Assembly (NCBI RefSeq): GCF_013375935.1
Contig: NZ_CP056117.1
Span: 3,782,001-3,846,000, forward strand
Reading direction: 5' to 3'
Origin: Enterobacter cloacae
Lineage (GTDB): Bacteria; Pseudomonadota; Gammaproteobacteria; Enterobacterales; Enterobacteriaceae
Length of the DNA stretch: 64,000 bases
In this document: positions 18,860 to 27,972 of the stretch, one piece after another
Layout of the letters: each line of letters starts with the position of its first letter
Position numbering within the stretch: position 1 is the first letter of the stretch
The notes under the pieces: generated by a model
Database searches by the model: none
The model's input: only the letters and a program-made list of their open reading frames with translations
What the model was told of the DNA's origin: nothing
Program-made: the position numbers and the translations under genes

Positions 18860-19985
18860 TTAACTCTGATTATGACGCGGGTTCGCGGGGAAAATAGCGC
18901 CGAGAACGCTCGCTTCCCGCGCGCCGGTCACGGAAGGTAAATTCCCCGGCAGCCCGGCAACCGTACGCCAGGCAAGCCAGGCGAAGGCCAGCGCCTCCAT
19001 ATCGTCTCCGCTGATGCCGGCTTCATCTGTGGTAGTCACTTCCGTGCCCGGCAGCAGTGCGGCCAGGCGCGCCATAATCAGCGGATTGCGGCTTCCCCCC
19101 CCCGCATACCAGCAGGCGCTCGCAGCCGCCGCTCAGCAATACCTGCTCAGAAATTGACATGGCGGTTAGCTCAGTAAGCGTAGCCTGCACGTCCTGCGGC
19201 GCGAGCGCGGGGAACTGCGCCAGCTGGCGTTCAAGCCAGCCGTAGTTAAAATATTCTCGCCCCGTGCTTTTTGGCGCAGGCAGCGCAAAGAACGGATCGC
19301 TTAACAGAGACTGCAGCAGAGGGAGGATCACCTTCCCCTGGCTGGCCCACCGGGCATCTTTGTCGTAAGGTTTACCGATCTGACGCCATATCCAGGCATC
19401 CATTAGCATGTTGCCGGGCCCGGTATCGTATCCGCGCACCGGCTGACCCGGGATGAGCAACGACAGGTTGGCGATCCCGCCTATGTTCAGCACCATCCTG
19501 CGCTCAACCGGATGGGCCAGCAGCGCCTGGTGGAATGCCGGCACCAGCGGCGCGCCCTGACCGCCAAGCGCCATATCCCGACGGCGGAAGTCGCCCACTA
19601 CCGTCACGCCGGTTTTGGCCACAATCTGGTTGTTATCGCCAATTTGCATCGTGTGCGGCGCCTCGCCGACGGGCTCATGCCAGACGGTCTGCCCGTGGCA
19701 CCCGATCGCCACGACATCCTGCGGATGAAGGCGCTCTTGCTGCATCAGGGCCAGTACCGCTTGTGCAAACAGCGCCCCCAGACGCACGTCCAGCTGACCA
19801 AGCTGAGAAAGCGTCAGCTGCTGTCCCTGGCAGATGCTCAGAATCTCTTCTTTTAGCGAGACCGGAATAGGCCAGCTCAGGCTTGCCTGCTGCGCCACCA
19901 TGTTTTCATCAATAGCGGCCAGGACGACATCCACACCGTCAAGACTGGTCCCGGACATCACACCGATATAGCGACCCGATTTCAT
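18860..19985 (-). CDS. anmK: Anhydro-N-acetylmuramic acid kinase (probable artefactual frameshift)
   Basis: Phosphorylates anhMurNAc from cell-wall recycling. The ASKHA-type ATP-binding motif [12 protein letters not shown] starts the protein, and [12 protein letters not shown] and [17 protein letters not shown] stretches follow. The reading frame from 19985 breaks at the C9 run 19095-19103. One C fewer restores [18 protein letters not shown] and joins the C-terminal frame ending at 18860 (about 374 residues). Lies between mliC and divergent slyB, as in E. coli. Confidence 0.92.
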
Positions 19986-20100
19986 GCGCTTTCCTTACGT
20001 TACGTGGGCTAAGTGCAAACACTCCATCATAAATGACGCCGCTTTGCTATGCGGTGATTATAATTTTTAACAATCTCAGACCTGCCGCACAGGCGGCTTT

Positions 20101-20135
20101 TGTTTATGTCCCGTTAAGCCAGATTCAAGTAAAAT
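20101..20135 (+). promoter_or_regulatory. PhoP-box-like promoter of slyB
   Basis: TGTTTA (20101-20106) and CGTTAA (20112-20117) form a direct repeat with 5-nt spacing, and TAAAAT (20130-20135) follows 12 nt later. This is the arrangement of PhoP-activated promoters, and slyB is a classic PhoP target. A second possible -10, TATAAT, is at 20182-20187. Confidence 0.6.
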
Positions 20136-20240
20136 TTTTTTATTCGGCATGCAAAGATATGAACTGTGGTCGTTAATGCCATATAATTTAGCCATAACGG
20201 ATGCCCCAACCGGGCGTTTTTTGGTGAACAGGAGAGTCAA

Positions 20241-20708
20241 ATGATTTTACGTGTAATGGGCGTTTCGCTGATTGGTTTAACACTGGCGGGTTGTGTGAAC
20301 GACAATTCACTCTCCGGCGACGTATATAGTGCTTCTGAAGCTAAACAGGTACAGAACGTGACATACGGTACTATCGTTAATGCCCGTCCTGTTCAGATTC
20401 AGGGTGGCGATGACACGAACGTTGTGGGCGCAATCGGTGGTGCGGTACTGGGTGGATTCCTGGGTAACACCATTGGCGGCGGTACCGGACGTTCTCTGGC
20501 CACCGCGGCGGGCGCAGTTGCCGGCGGCGTAGCTGGTCAGGGCGTTCAGGGCGCGATGAACAAAACCCAGGGCGTTGAGCTGGAAATTCGCAAGGACGAT
20601 GGCAGCACTATTATGGTCGTGCAGAAACAGGGTAATACCCGCTTCTCCGCTGGCCAGCGTGTTGTACTGGCAAGCAACGGCAGCCAGGTTACCGTCTCCC
20701 CGCGTTAA
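20241..20708 (+). CDS. slyB: SlyB outer-membrane lipoprotein
   Basis: 155 residues, the E. coli length. Signal peptide with lipobox LAGC (Cys17), then a conserved SEAKQVQNVTYGTIVN region, a glycine-zipper hairpin (GAIGGAVLGGFLGNTIGG, GAVAGGVAGQGV) and a C-terminal beta-domain. A PhoPQ-regulated lipoprotein tied to envelope integrity. A GGAG ribosome site precedes ATG. Confidence 0.96.
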   Translation: MILRVMGVSLIGLTLAGCVNDNSLSGDVYSASEAKQVQNVTYGTIVNARPVQIQGGDDTNVVGAIGGAVLGGFLGNTIGGGTGRSLATAAGAVAGGVAGQGVQGAMNKTQGVELEIRKDDGSTIMVVQKQGNTRFSAGQRVVLASNGSQVTVSPR

Positions 20709-20717
20709 AATAATAAT

Positions 20718-20741
20718 GGAAGCGGTCATAAGACCGCTTCC
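20718..20741 (+). terminator. slyB terminator hairpin
   Basis: GGAAGCGGTC / GACCGCTTCC, a perfect 10-bp stem with ATAA loop; the following T-run is weak (ATTTAC). Confidence 0.65.
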
Positions 20742-20899
20742 ATTTACAAAACATATCAATTTAATAAATATATTTACAAAAATAATTCACTTGGTGAATT
20801 ATTCATCTCCTCTGTTCTTGTTCCTGCGCAAAGTATTTTTTACTTCTCTTCGTTAGACTCTTCGCATTCATTTTTTCTTTTTTATTTATTTGAACTTAT

Positions 20900-22261
20900 A
20901 TGCTTGCGATCTCTCGATTTGTAAAAAACCGCTATATGGCGTTCGTCATTGGATGCATTATCGTCATAAGCGTATTACAGGGATTATTTATAAAACTTGT
21001 TGAATGGGTTCCTTCATTCTCTCCGCTATTTTTCCCTACGCTCACTATTTTTCTTCTGGTATTCCATCTGTTTATTGCCTGCTTTATGGCAATGAAATAC
21101 TGGTGCGATAAAAAACGTTTATATCTCGTTCCGATTGCCGCGGCCTTTGCCGGTTCGGCACTGCTGATGGTGGGTACGCTGTCCAGCTTTCCGGCCTGGC
21201 TGGATCTCTATCAGTTCAACGAGGCGAACTATAATGACGCGATGATCTTTTATATGTTCCGCCACCTTTTAATGGCGGTGCTGATGATGGCCTCGGTATT
21301 ACTGTATACGCTTCGCGCTTCCCCCCTCACGCGAAGCACCCACATCGGCACCGTTGCCGGGTCGGCTCTTTTCACGTGCGGTATGCTTGGGCTGGCGTGG
21401 TTCTATTCCAGCCATTCCACGATGCTAACACTGGATCTCGTGGATAATGAAACCCGGAAGTTTATGGTTCTCTGGAGCCAGACGATCAATATCATTTTGA
21501 TCGTTCTCTGGGGCGTTACGTTAATCACCCTGATAGCCGTGACCCGGATAAGAAATTTGTTCTGGGTGGGCGGAAATTTTTTGTGCGTCTGTTATGTCGT
21601 CACGCTGTTAATGCTGCTTTTAGGCGGACACGCGGAAGATGTTTCGTGGTATCGCGCCCGGTTATTCGAAACCGTCGCGACGTTAATGATAATATTCATT
21701 CTGCTTTCCGACGTCTTTAATTTGTATCGCGACTCGCACGTCAAATACCAGCAGTCTTATCAAAACTCGATCCGCGACCCGCTCACCCGTCTTTATAACC
21801 GCAGCTATTTTTATGATTCATTAAACTACGCCCTCGGCTCGGCAACGGAGGCTCACCCGGTATCGGTGGTGGTAAGCGATCTTGACCGTTTCAAGCGCAT
21901 CAACGACTGCTACGGGCATTTGCAGGGAGATAAGGTGCTGCAGTTTGTCTCTAATCTTCTGACGGATTCCGTGCGCCCCCAGGATATCGCGGCCCGAATC
22001 GGCGGTGAAGAGTTTGTTCTGATGCTGACCAATACCCCATCAGACGCCGCGCGGCAGGTCGCCGAGCGCATCCGTCTCAAGCTGAGCGGGTTTGATAAAA
22101 CCAGCAGCGGCGGCCATCTGCCGGAGCCAATTACCATCAGCATGGGCGTATTCACCGCAACCTCGCCGGAAACCAGCGCGGAAACCTGCGTGGAAAGCGC
22201 GGATAAAGCCATGTACGAGGCAAAGGAGACGGGGCGCAACCGGGTCGTGGTGTTCAGGTAA
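20900..22261 (+). CDS. Membrane-anchored diguanylate cyclase (GGDEF domain)
   Basis: 453-residue inner-membrane protein predicted to make cyclic di-GMP. About eight hydrophobic segments fill residues 10-280 as a membrane sensor region (MASE-like; exact family not assigned). The GGDEF domain follows, with DPLTRLYNRSYF, VSDLDRFKRIND, the active-site signature IGGEEFVLML and an inhibitory I-site RPQD five residues before it. Both suggest an active, product-inhibited enzyme. No good Shine-Dalgarno sequence is visible. K-12 has no such gene between slyB and slyA, and the start lies in AT-rich DNA. Confidence 0.88.
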   Translation: MLAISRFVKNRYMAFVIGCIIVISVLQGLFIKLVEWVPSFSPLFFPTLTIFLLVFHLFIACFMAMKYWCDKKRLYLVPIAAAFAGSALLMVGTLSSFPAWLDLYQFNEANYNDAMIFYMFRHLLMAVLMMASVLLYTLRASPLTRSTHIGTVAGSALFTCGMLGLAWFYSSHSTMLTLDLVDNETRKFMVLWSQTINIILIVLWGVTLITLIAVTRIRNLFWVGGNFLCVCYVVTLLMLLLGGHAEDVSWYRARLFETVATLMIIFILLSDVFNLYRDSHVKYQQSYQNSIRDPLTRLYNRSYFYDSLNYALGSATEAHPVSVVVSDLDRFKRINDCYGHLQGDKVLQFVSNLLTDSVRPQDIAARIGGEEFVLMLTNTPSDAARQVAERIRLKLSGFDKTSSGGHLPEPITISMGVFTATSPETSAETCVESADKAMYEAKETGRNRVVVFR

Positions 22262-22265
22262 TGAG

Positions 22266-22291
22266 AAAGGCCCTGCATAAGCAGGGCCTTT
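22266..22291. terminator. Bidirectional terminator between GGDEF gene and slyA
   Basis: AAAGGCCCTGC / GCAGGGCCTTT, a perfect 11-bp stem with ATAA loop between two convergent genes. Confidence 0.75.
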
Positions 22292-22299
22292 ACGTTCGG

Positions 22300-22734
22300 T
22301 CAGTCGCGGGTTTGCAGCTCGTGGATGTTCTGCTCAAGACGGGCGATAAGTCCAATAAGCATCTCCAGCTCCGCAGGTGAAATACCGGACAGGATCTCCC
22401 CCCGCGTTTTACTGATGACGGCTTCCATCTCCGTAATGATTGGCGCCGCTTTTTCCGTCAGTTTTATACGCTTGGCGCGACGATCGCTGGCGCAGGTTTG
22501 ACGGGAGATGAGTCCCTTCTCTTCCAGCTGGTCAAGCGTACGCACCAGGGACGGTTGCTCGATACCGATCGCTTTTGCCAGCTGAATTTGCGACTGTTCT
22601 GGCGGGAGCTGATGAATGTTATGCAGCGTAACCCAGTGGGTCTGCGTCAGTTCCAGAGGTTTCAGGCGATGGTCAATCAGAGCACGCCAGACGCGTACCA
22701 ACCTTGCCAGATCAGAACCTAATGGCGATTCCAA
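22300..22734 (-). CDS. slyA: SlyA, MarR-family transcription regulator
   Basis: 144-residue winged-helix dimer that antagonises H-NS and controls envelope and virulence genes in enterobacteria. The DNA-binding region [20 protein letters not shown] and the wing [15 protein letters not shown] are present. The start is probably TTG at 22734 (protein MESPLGSDL): AAGGAG abuts the upstream ATG at 22740 with no spacing but is 6 nt from this TTG, as in E. coli slyA. If the ATG is used the protein has 146 residues. Confidence 0.93.
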   Translation of the reverse strand: MESPLGSDLARLVRVWRALIDHRLKPLELTQTHWVTLHNIHQLPPEQSQIQLAKAIGIEQPSLVRTLDQLEEKGLISRQTCASDRRAKRIKLTEKAAPIITEMEAVISKTRGEILSGISPAELEMLIGLIARLEQNIHELQTRD

Positions 22735-22750
22735 TTTCATCTCCTTATAA

Positions 22751-22771
22751 TTAGCTTGCTAAGTGATTATA
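22751..22771 (-). promoter_or_regulatory. slyA promoter -10 with overlapping SlyA operator
   Basis: On the minus strand TATAAT (22771-22766) is followed by TTAGCAAGCTAA (22762-22751), identical to the published SlyA consensus palindrome. The predicted transcription start (about 22759) falls inside the palindrome, fitting autorepression. No good -35 is visible. Confidence 0.7.
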
Positions 22772-22927
22772 GTGATTTTAGAATAGTTTGCAGTATTTGT
22801 ATTGCCAAAACAAATGCAATCACGGTATTCATCATTCCAGAAAGAATGATTTACACTGAATATTCATGCGCCATCGCACTGATACATGCCATTGCGGCAC
22901 TCACTCCACTGCAAAGGATCGCTGCTC

Positions 22928-23164
22928 GTGACGTTTTTCTCTTTCTCTGCCGGGTTGCCCCTTCAGGATCTGATTATCGGCGCATCGGTCTACTTTCCGC
23001 CTCTTTTTAAAGCCGTTATGGTTGGATTTGTGATCTGGCTCGTGGCGCACCGACTGCTGCGGGACTGGATGTATTCTGGTGAAATCTGGCACCCGATGTT
23101 GATGGATCTCTCGCTGTTTACCCTTTCCGTCTGTCTTGGCCTTGCCGTGTTAACCGTCTGGTGA
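22928..23164 (+). CDS. ydhI: YdhI, DUF1656 small membrane protein
   Basis: 78 residues, the E. coli length. Small inner-membrane protein with two helices, always found beside HlyD-type and FUSC-type efflux proteins (as AaeX is with AaeAB). [20 protein letters not shown] is typical of the family. Start is GTG 22928, with AAGGA at 22913-22917. The end overlaps the region just before ydhJ. Divergent from slyA, whose product controls this operon in E. coli. Confidence 0.9.
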   Translation: MTFFSFSAGLPLQDLIIGASVYFPPLFKAVMVGFVIWLVAHRLLRDWMYSGEIWHPMLMDLSLFTLSVCLGLAVLTVW

Positions 23165-23166
23165 GA

Positions 23167-24027
23167 ATGCCCTTGAAAACGCTTAAATATTTTTCCACTC
23201 TTTTCGTTTTGGCGCTGGCGCTGATTGCCGGCTGGTGGCTCTGGAACTATTACATGCAGTCCCCCTGGACCCGCGACGGCAAAATACGCGCAGAACAGGT
23301 CAGCATCACGCCACAGGTGTCGGGCAGCATCACCGCGCTCATGGTAAAGGACAACCAGTTCGTCCACGCGGGCGATGTGCTGTTCCGCATTGACGAGACC
23401 CCTTTTCAGATTGCCGTGCTTAACGCCCAGGCACAGCTGGCTAAGGCTCAGTCCGATCTCGCAAAGGCCAACAACGAAGCCGACCGACGCCGTCATCTGT
23501 CGAAAAACTATATCTCTGCGGAAGATCTGGATACCGCCAACATCAACGTGAAAACCATGCAGGCCGGTCTGAAGGTGGCGGAGGCCACGCTGAAGGAAGC
23601 CGAGTGGCAGCTGACCCAGACGGTGGTTAAAGCGCCGGTAGACGGGTGGATTACCAACCTGTCCACGCGCGTGGGAGACTACGCCACGACCGGAGAGCCG
23701 GTTTTTGCCCTGGTGGATAGCCGCTCGTTTTACGTGGTTGGCTATTTTGAGGAGACGAAGCTGCGCCATATTCGCGAGGGCGCGCCAGCCCGAATCAACC
23801 TCTACAGCGGCGCGCAAACGTTACAGGGTCACGTATCCAGTATCGGTCGGGCAATCTACGACCAGAGCGTCGAAACCGATTCTGGCCTGGTGCCTGATAT
23901 TAAACCCAACGTACCCTGGGTGCGTCTGGCCCAGCGGGTGCCGGTTCGCGTGGAGTTCGACAGCCTGCCGAAAGAGATTACTCTCGTTTCAGGGACCACC
24001 TGTACCGTCTCCATCGGGACACGATGA
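23167..24027 (+). CDS. ydhJ: YdhJ, HlyD/MFP-family periplasmic adaptor
   Basis: 286-residue membrane-fusion protein: N-terminal anchor (residues 7-27), biotinyl-lipoyl half-motifs around [19 protein letters not shown] and [14 protein letters not shown], and a coiled hairpin between (residues 85-150). It is predicted to link YdhK to an outer-membrane channel for export of aromatic or fatty acid-like compounds by analogy with AaeA. ATG 23167 is chosen over GTG 23161 because it matches the E. coli start. The stop overlaps ydhK by ATGA. Confidence 0.93.
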   Translation: MPLKTLKYFSTLFVLALALIAGWWLWNYYMQSPWTRDGKIRAEQVSITPQVSGSITALMVKDNQFVHAGDVLFRIDETPFQIAVLNAQAQLAKAQSDLAKANNEADRRRHLSKNYISAEDLDTANINVKTMQAGLKVAEATLKEAEWQLTQTVVKAPVDGWITNLSTRVGDYATTGEPVFALVDSRSFYVVGYFEETKLRHIREGAPARINLYSGAQTLQGHVSSIGRAIYDQSVETDSGLVPDIKPNVPWVRLAQRVPVRVEFDSLPKEITLVSGTTCTVSIGTR

Positions 24028-26060
24028 TGAACCTGCGGGCTGTCTCGTGGCGCAATGCGCCCTGGATAAAAGCGACGCGCCCGCAGTGGCGTTACGCGCT
24101 GCGCAACGGCATCGCCATGTGCCTTGCGCTTACGGTTGCCTATTACCTGAACCTGGATGAACCCTACTGGGCGATGACGTCAGCGGCGGTGGTCAGCTTC
24201 CCCACCGTCGGCGGCGTTATCAGTAAAAGCCTCGGACGCGTGGCGGGTAGCCTGCTCGGCGCCACCGCCGCCCTGATTCTGGCTGGCCATACCCTGAACG
24301 ATCCGTGGCTGTTTCTGCTCAGCATGTCCGCCTGGCTGGGGCTGTGCACCTGGGCCTGCGCCCATTTTACCAATAACGTTGCCTACGCGTTTCAGCTGGC
24401 GGGCTATACCGCGGCCATTATCGCCTTCCCGGTGGTTAACGTGCTGGATACCACCGAACTGTGGGATATCGCGCAGGCACGCGTGTGCGAGGTGATGGTC
24501 GGTATCCTCTGCGGCGGCATGATGATGATGATCCTGCCCAGCACCTCTGACGGCACCACGCTCATCACCGCCCTGAAAACGATGCACGCGCGCCTGCTGG
24601 AACATGCCAGCCTGCTCTGGCAACCCGACACAAACGATGAGATCCGTCTCGCGCATGAAAAAGTCATCGGCCAGATCCTGACCATGAATCTGCTGCGCAT
24701 ACAGGCCTTCTGGAGCCACTATCGCTTTCGTCGCCAGAACACGCTGCTGAACTACCTGCTGCACCAGCAGCTACGCATGACCAGCGCAATATCGAGCCTT
24801 CGCCGGATGTTGCTGAACTGGCCTGCACCGCCCGCGCATACCCGGGAGGTGATTGACACCCTGCTCGCCGCCCTTGCGCGCCCGGACGCGGATATCTACA
24901 GCGTGGCCCGGATAATTGCTCCGCTCGCCCCAGCGGATGAGTATGACTACCGCCATCGCGCCTTCTGGCAGCGTCTGAACTATTTCTGCCGGCTGTATCT
25001 GCGCAGCAGCCGCTGGCTGAAAGCCGTCGAAAATGCCACGCCCGTTACCGTGTTTTCCGTACCCGGCAGCCCCGCTCTGGCGCGGCATACCGACGCCATG
25101 GAGGCGCTGTGGAGCGGTTTTCGTACCTTTTGTGCACTGATGCTGGTCGGCGCATGGGCCATTACCACGCAGTGGGACGCGGGCAGCGCGGCGCTGACGC
25201 TTGCGGCCATCAGCTGCGTGCTCTATTCGGTGGCGGCGTCCCCCTTCAACTCGCTTACGCTCCTCATGCGCACGCTGGTGCTACTGTCGCTCTTCAGCTT
25301 TGTGGTGAAGTTTGGCCTGATGGTGCAGATAACCGATCTGTGGCAATTCCTGCTGTTTCTGTTTCCGCTGTTAACCACCATGCAGCTGCTCAAGCTGCAA
25401 ATGCCTAAGCTGGCCGGCCTGTGGGGGCAGCTGATTGTTTTTATGGGATCGTTCATCTCGGTGACGAATCCGCCGGTTTACGATTACGCCGATTTCCTGA
25501 ATGACAACCTGGCGAAAATTCTCGGCGTGGGGCTGGCATGGCTGGCGTTCGCCGTGCTGCGCCCTGGTTCGGACGCGCGTAAAAGCCGCAGGCATATCCG
25601 GGAGTTACGCAGAGGATTTGTCGACCAGCTGAGCCGCAGGCCGCACCTTCGCGAAAGTGAATATGAATCGCTGGTTTATCATCACGTCAGCCAGCTTAAT
25701 AACAGCCAGGATTCACTCTCCCGGCGCTGGCTATTGCGCTGGGGCGTGGTGCTGCTGAACTGTTCGCACGTGGTGTGGCAGCTGCGCGCCTGGGAGACGC
25801 GGTCCGATCCGCTGTCGCGGGTCCGCGACACCTGCATCGCCCTGCTGCGCGACGTCATGAGCGAGCGCGGCGTTCAGCAGCGCCCGCTCAGCGTCACCCT
25901 CGCCGAGCTTCAGCGCATTTGCGACGCTCTGGCGCGCCATCATCTGCCTGCGGCGCGCGATCTGGCGTCCATCATCTGGCGGCTGCACTGTTCCCTGTCA
26001 CAGCTTGAACAGGCGCCGCCGCCCGGCACGATAGGCGATCAGATCACCCCACAGGCATAG
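24024..26060 (+). CDS. ydhK: YdhK, FUSC/AaeB-family efflux membrane protein
   Basis: 678-residue inner-membrane efflux protein of the FUSC family. Two membrane blocks (approximately residues 25-185 and 360-505) each precede a cytosolic segment, as in AaeB. Conserved stretches [19 protein letters not shown] and [18 protein letters not shown] are present. It partners with YdhI and YdhJ. The ATG at 24027 is an alternative start one codon in. Its 3' end overlaps convergent sodC by 22 bp. Confidence 0.93.
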   Translation: MMNLRAVSWRNAPWIKATRPQWRYALRNGIAMCLALTVAYYLNLDEPYWAMTSAAVVSFPTVGGVISKSLGRVAGSLLGATAALILAGHTLNDPWLFLLSMSAWLGLCTWACAHFTNNVAYAFQLAGYTAAIIAFPVVNVLDTTELWDIAQARVCEVMVGILCGGMMMMILPSTSDGTTLITALKTMHARLLEHASLLWQPDTNDEIRLAHEKVIGQILTMNLLRIQAFWSHYRFRRQNTLLNYLLHQQLRMTSAISSLRRMLLNWPAPPAHTREVIDTLLAALARPDADIYSVARIIAPLAPADEYDYRHRAFWQRLNYFCRLYLRSSRWLKAVENATPVTVFSVPGSPALARHTDAMEALWSGFRTFCALMLVGAWAITTQWDAGSAALTLAAISCVLYSVAASPFNSLTLLMRTLVLLSLFSFVVKFGLMVQITDLWQFLLFLFPLLTTMQLLKLQMPKLAGLWGQLIVFMGSFISVTNPPVYDYADFLNDNLAKILGVGLAWLAFAVLRPGSDARKSRRHIRELRRGFVDQLSRRPHLRESEYESLVYHHVSQLNNSQDSLSRRWLLRWGVVLLNCSHVVWQLRAWETRSDPLSRVRDTCIALLRDVMSERGVQQRPLSVTLAELQRICDALARHHLPAARDLASIIWRLHCSLSQLEQAPPPGTIGDQITPQA

Positions 26061-26558
26061 CGCGCCCCGCCGCCGCCAAGCGGTTTAGGCTTATCTGACA
26101 TGTTATCGCCGCCCACGTGGATCATCAGCGCCTTGCCCTTGACCTCATCAAGCTTTTTCAGTCGGGGCGCGACGACGGGATCGGTAGCCTTACCGTCGTT
26201 ATTGACCACCAGCACCGGCAGATCGCCGAGGTGCCCCATCCCGTCCGGGCCTTCGTGTTTACCAGAGTTGTGCGGGTCGAGATGGCCCCCCGGCGGCTTC
26301 CGCGGCGGAAGGTTTACCCTCTTTCATTGCGGGCTGGCAGCTGCCTTTAGCATGAACGTGGAAACCGTGTTCGCCGGGGGGAAGCGCCTTAAGATTGGGG
26401 GCAAACTCCAGCCCTTTATCCGTTTCGGTGATTTTCACCGTCCCGATGGACTGACCTACCCCCTGAGAAGTGACGAGATTCATTTCAACGTCGTCGCTGG
26501 CTGCCTGCGCCCCTGCGCATACGGCCAGCGTGACAATAGCCAGAGCAAAACGCTTCAT
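26039..26558 (-). CDS. sodC: Periplasmic Cu/Zn superoxide dismutase (probable artefactual frameshift)
   Basis: Dismutates superoxide in the periplasm. Signal peptide [19 protein letters not shown], then [13 protein letters not shown] with copper-ligand His residues. The frame breaks at the C6 run 26286-26291. One C fewer restores [16 protein letters not shown], supplying the metal-ligand His residues, and joins the rest ([23 protein letters not shown]) ending at 26039; intact length about 172. E. coli SodC has 173. Confidence 0.92.
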
Positions 26559-26639
26559 AAGACCTCCACGGGTTATTTTTTGCACCTTAAGTCTATACCA
26601 GAGGCGCAGATTTCACCGGAAAGTCAGTCAATTACTTGC

Positions 26640-27536
26640 TCAGGGAACGTCGTAGCCCAGCGCGGCCTTGCGGATGCGGAACCACTGCTGACGCGTCATC
26701 TCCAGTTCTTCGGCGGCAAGCGCCGCGCGTACGCGCTCAATTTTGCCGGAGCCGATAATCGGCAGCGGCTTAGACGGAAGGCGCAGGATCCAGGCGTAAA
26801 CCACCTGTTCGATACTTTCTGCATTGAGCTCGCGGGCCACGGTTTCGAGCTCGTTACGCAGCGGCTGGAATGCCTCGTCGTTAAACAGGCGGCCGCCGCC
26901 CAGGCAAGACCATGCCATCGGACGGATGCGCAGCTGCTGCAGCTGATCGAGCGTACCGTCGAGCAGCAGCGGCTGATGAACCGGGGAGATTTCCACCTGA
27001 TTAGTCGCCAGCGTAAACGGCAGACGAGACTGCAATAGCGCAAACTGCGCCGGGGTAAAGTTAGACACGCCGAAGTGGCGCACCTTGCCGCTCTGGTGCA
27101 GGGTCAGGAAGGCTTCAGCGACCTCGTCCGCATCCATCAGCGGATCGGGACGGTGGATCAGCAGCAGGTCGATACGATCGGTAGCCAGATTAATGAGCGA
27201 CTGCTCGGCGCTTTTCACAATGTGCACGCTGTCGGTAATGTAGTGTCCCAGGGCATTCTCCGGTTTTGCCGTTGTGGCAATACCGCATTTGGTCACAATT
27301 TCCATACGATCGCGCAGCGCCGGCGCCAGCTTCAGCGCCTCGCCAAAGGCGGCCTCGCACAGATAACCGCCATAAATATCGGCGTGATCGACGGTAGTGA
27401 CCCCTAAATCAAGATGCTCTTCAATAAAGTTCGCCAGCTGGAGAGGGGACATATTCCAGTCCATCAGGCGCCAGTAGCCCATTACAAAGCGGGAGAATTC
27501 CGGGCCCTGCGGGGCAAGGGTAATACGCTGAACCAT
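26640..27536 (-). CDS. ydhF: YdhF, aldo-keto reductase
   Basis: 298-residue NADPH-dependent (beta/alpha)8-barrel reductase of unknown substrate. The AKR catalytic Asp/Tyr region TVDHADIYGGY, the Lys in IVTKCG, the His in LLLIHRPD and the cofactor-binding PIIGSGKIERVRAAL are visible. Length equals the E. coli protein. Same strand as sodC and ydhL; likely its own transcript. Confidence 0.95.
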   Translation of the reverse strand: MVQRITLAPQGPEFSRFVMGYWRLMDWNMSPLQLANFIEEHLDLGVTTVDHADIYGGYLCEAAFGEALKLAPALRDRMEIVTKCGIATTAKPENALGHYITDSVHIVKSAEQSLINLATDRIDLLLIHRPDPLMDADEVAEAFLTLHQSGKVRHFGVSNFTPAQFALLQSRLPFTLATNQVEISPVHQPLLLDGTLDQLQQLRIRPMAWSCLGGGRLFNDEAFQPLRNELETVARELNAESIEQVVYAWILRLPSKPLPIIGSGKIERVRAALAAEELEMTRQQWFRIRKAALGYDVP

Positions 27537-27584
27537 AACATTTTCCTCAAGGAGATTATGTCACCAGTATACGCAATTACCTTG

Positions 27585-27824
27585 CTAAAACAGTGAAGGT
27601 TGCTGAGGTTCTTCGGTTTCAACCGCTTTGTTTGCGCGAATTTTGCGCAGCAGTCGCTGCCGACAGAGGCGTATCACCTCCTGCTTTTGCGCGTCGCTGA
27701 ATTTTTGCCAGTTAAAACGCTCATCCCGCGTGCGCATGCACCCGCGGCAGTAACCTCGTTCATCAACCTGGCAAATCCCCCGGCACGGGCTCTGGACGGG
27801 GAAAAATTCCAGTTGCTCTGCCAC
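27585..27824 (-). CDS. ydhL: YdhL, DUF1289 small cysteine-rich protein
   Basis: 79 residues, the E. coli length. Four Cys in CRGIC...CRGC suggest a small metal site; function unknown. The start is GTG at 27824 (VAEQLEFFP), not the longer frame, because GGAGGT lies 4 nt upstream on the minus strand and the length then matches the family. Divergent from eptA. Confidence 0.9.
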   Translation of the reverse strand: MAEQLEFFPVQSPCRGICQVDERGYCRGCMRTRDERFNWQKFSDAQKQEVIRLCRQRLLRKIRANKAVETEEPQQPSLF

Positions 27825-27906
27825 TTCTACCTCCACAGCGTCACTATTTCCTACAGTGAAGACCCTAAACGACCCGCACGCAAGGGGCGGCAGCCACAAA
27901 TATGAC

Positions 27907-27939
27907 GTTAAGGTTTCGCTAATCTTCCCCTCTTATACT
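27907..27939 (+). promoter_or_regulatory. PmrA(BasR)-box-like promoter upstream of eptA
   Basis: GTTAAG (27907-27912), 5 nt, GCTAAT (27918-27923) match the PmrA box YTTAAK-N5-YTTAAK at 5/6 and 4/6 positions. TATACT (27934-27939) follows 10 nt later. PmrA/BasR is the known activator of eptA (pmrC) genes. The repeat also resembles a degenerate PhoP box. Confidence 0.5.
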
Positions 27940-27972
27940 CGCCGCACTGATATAACGAATGGTCTGTTCATC

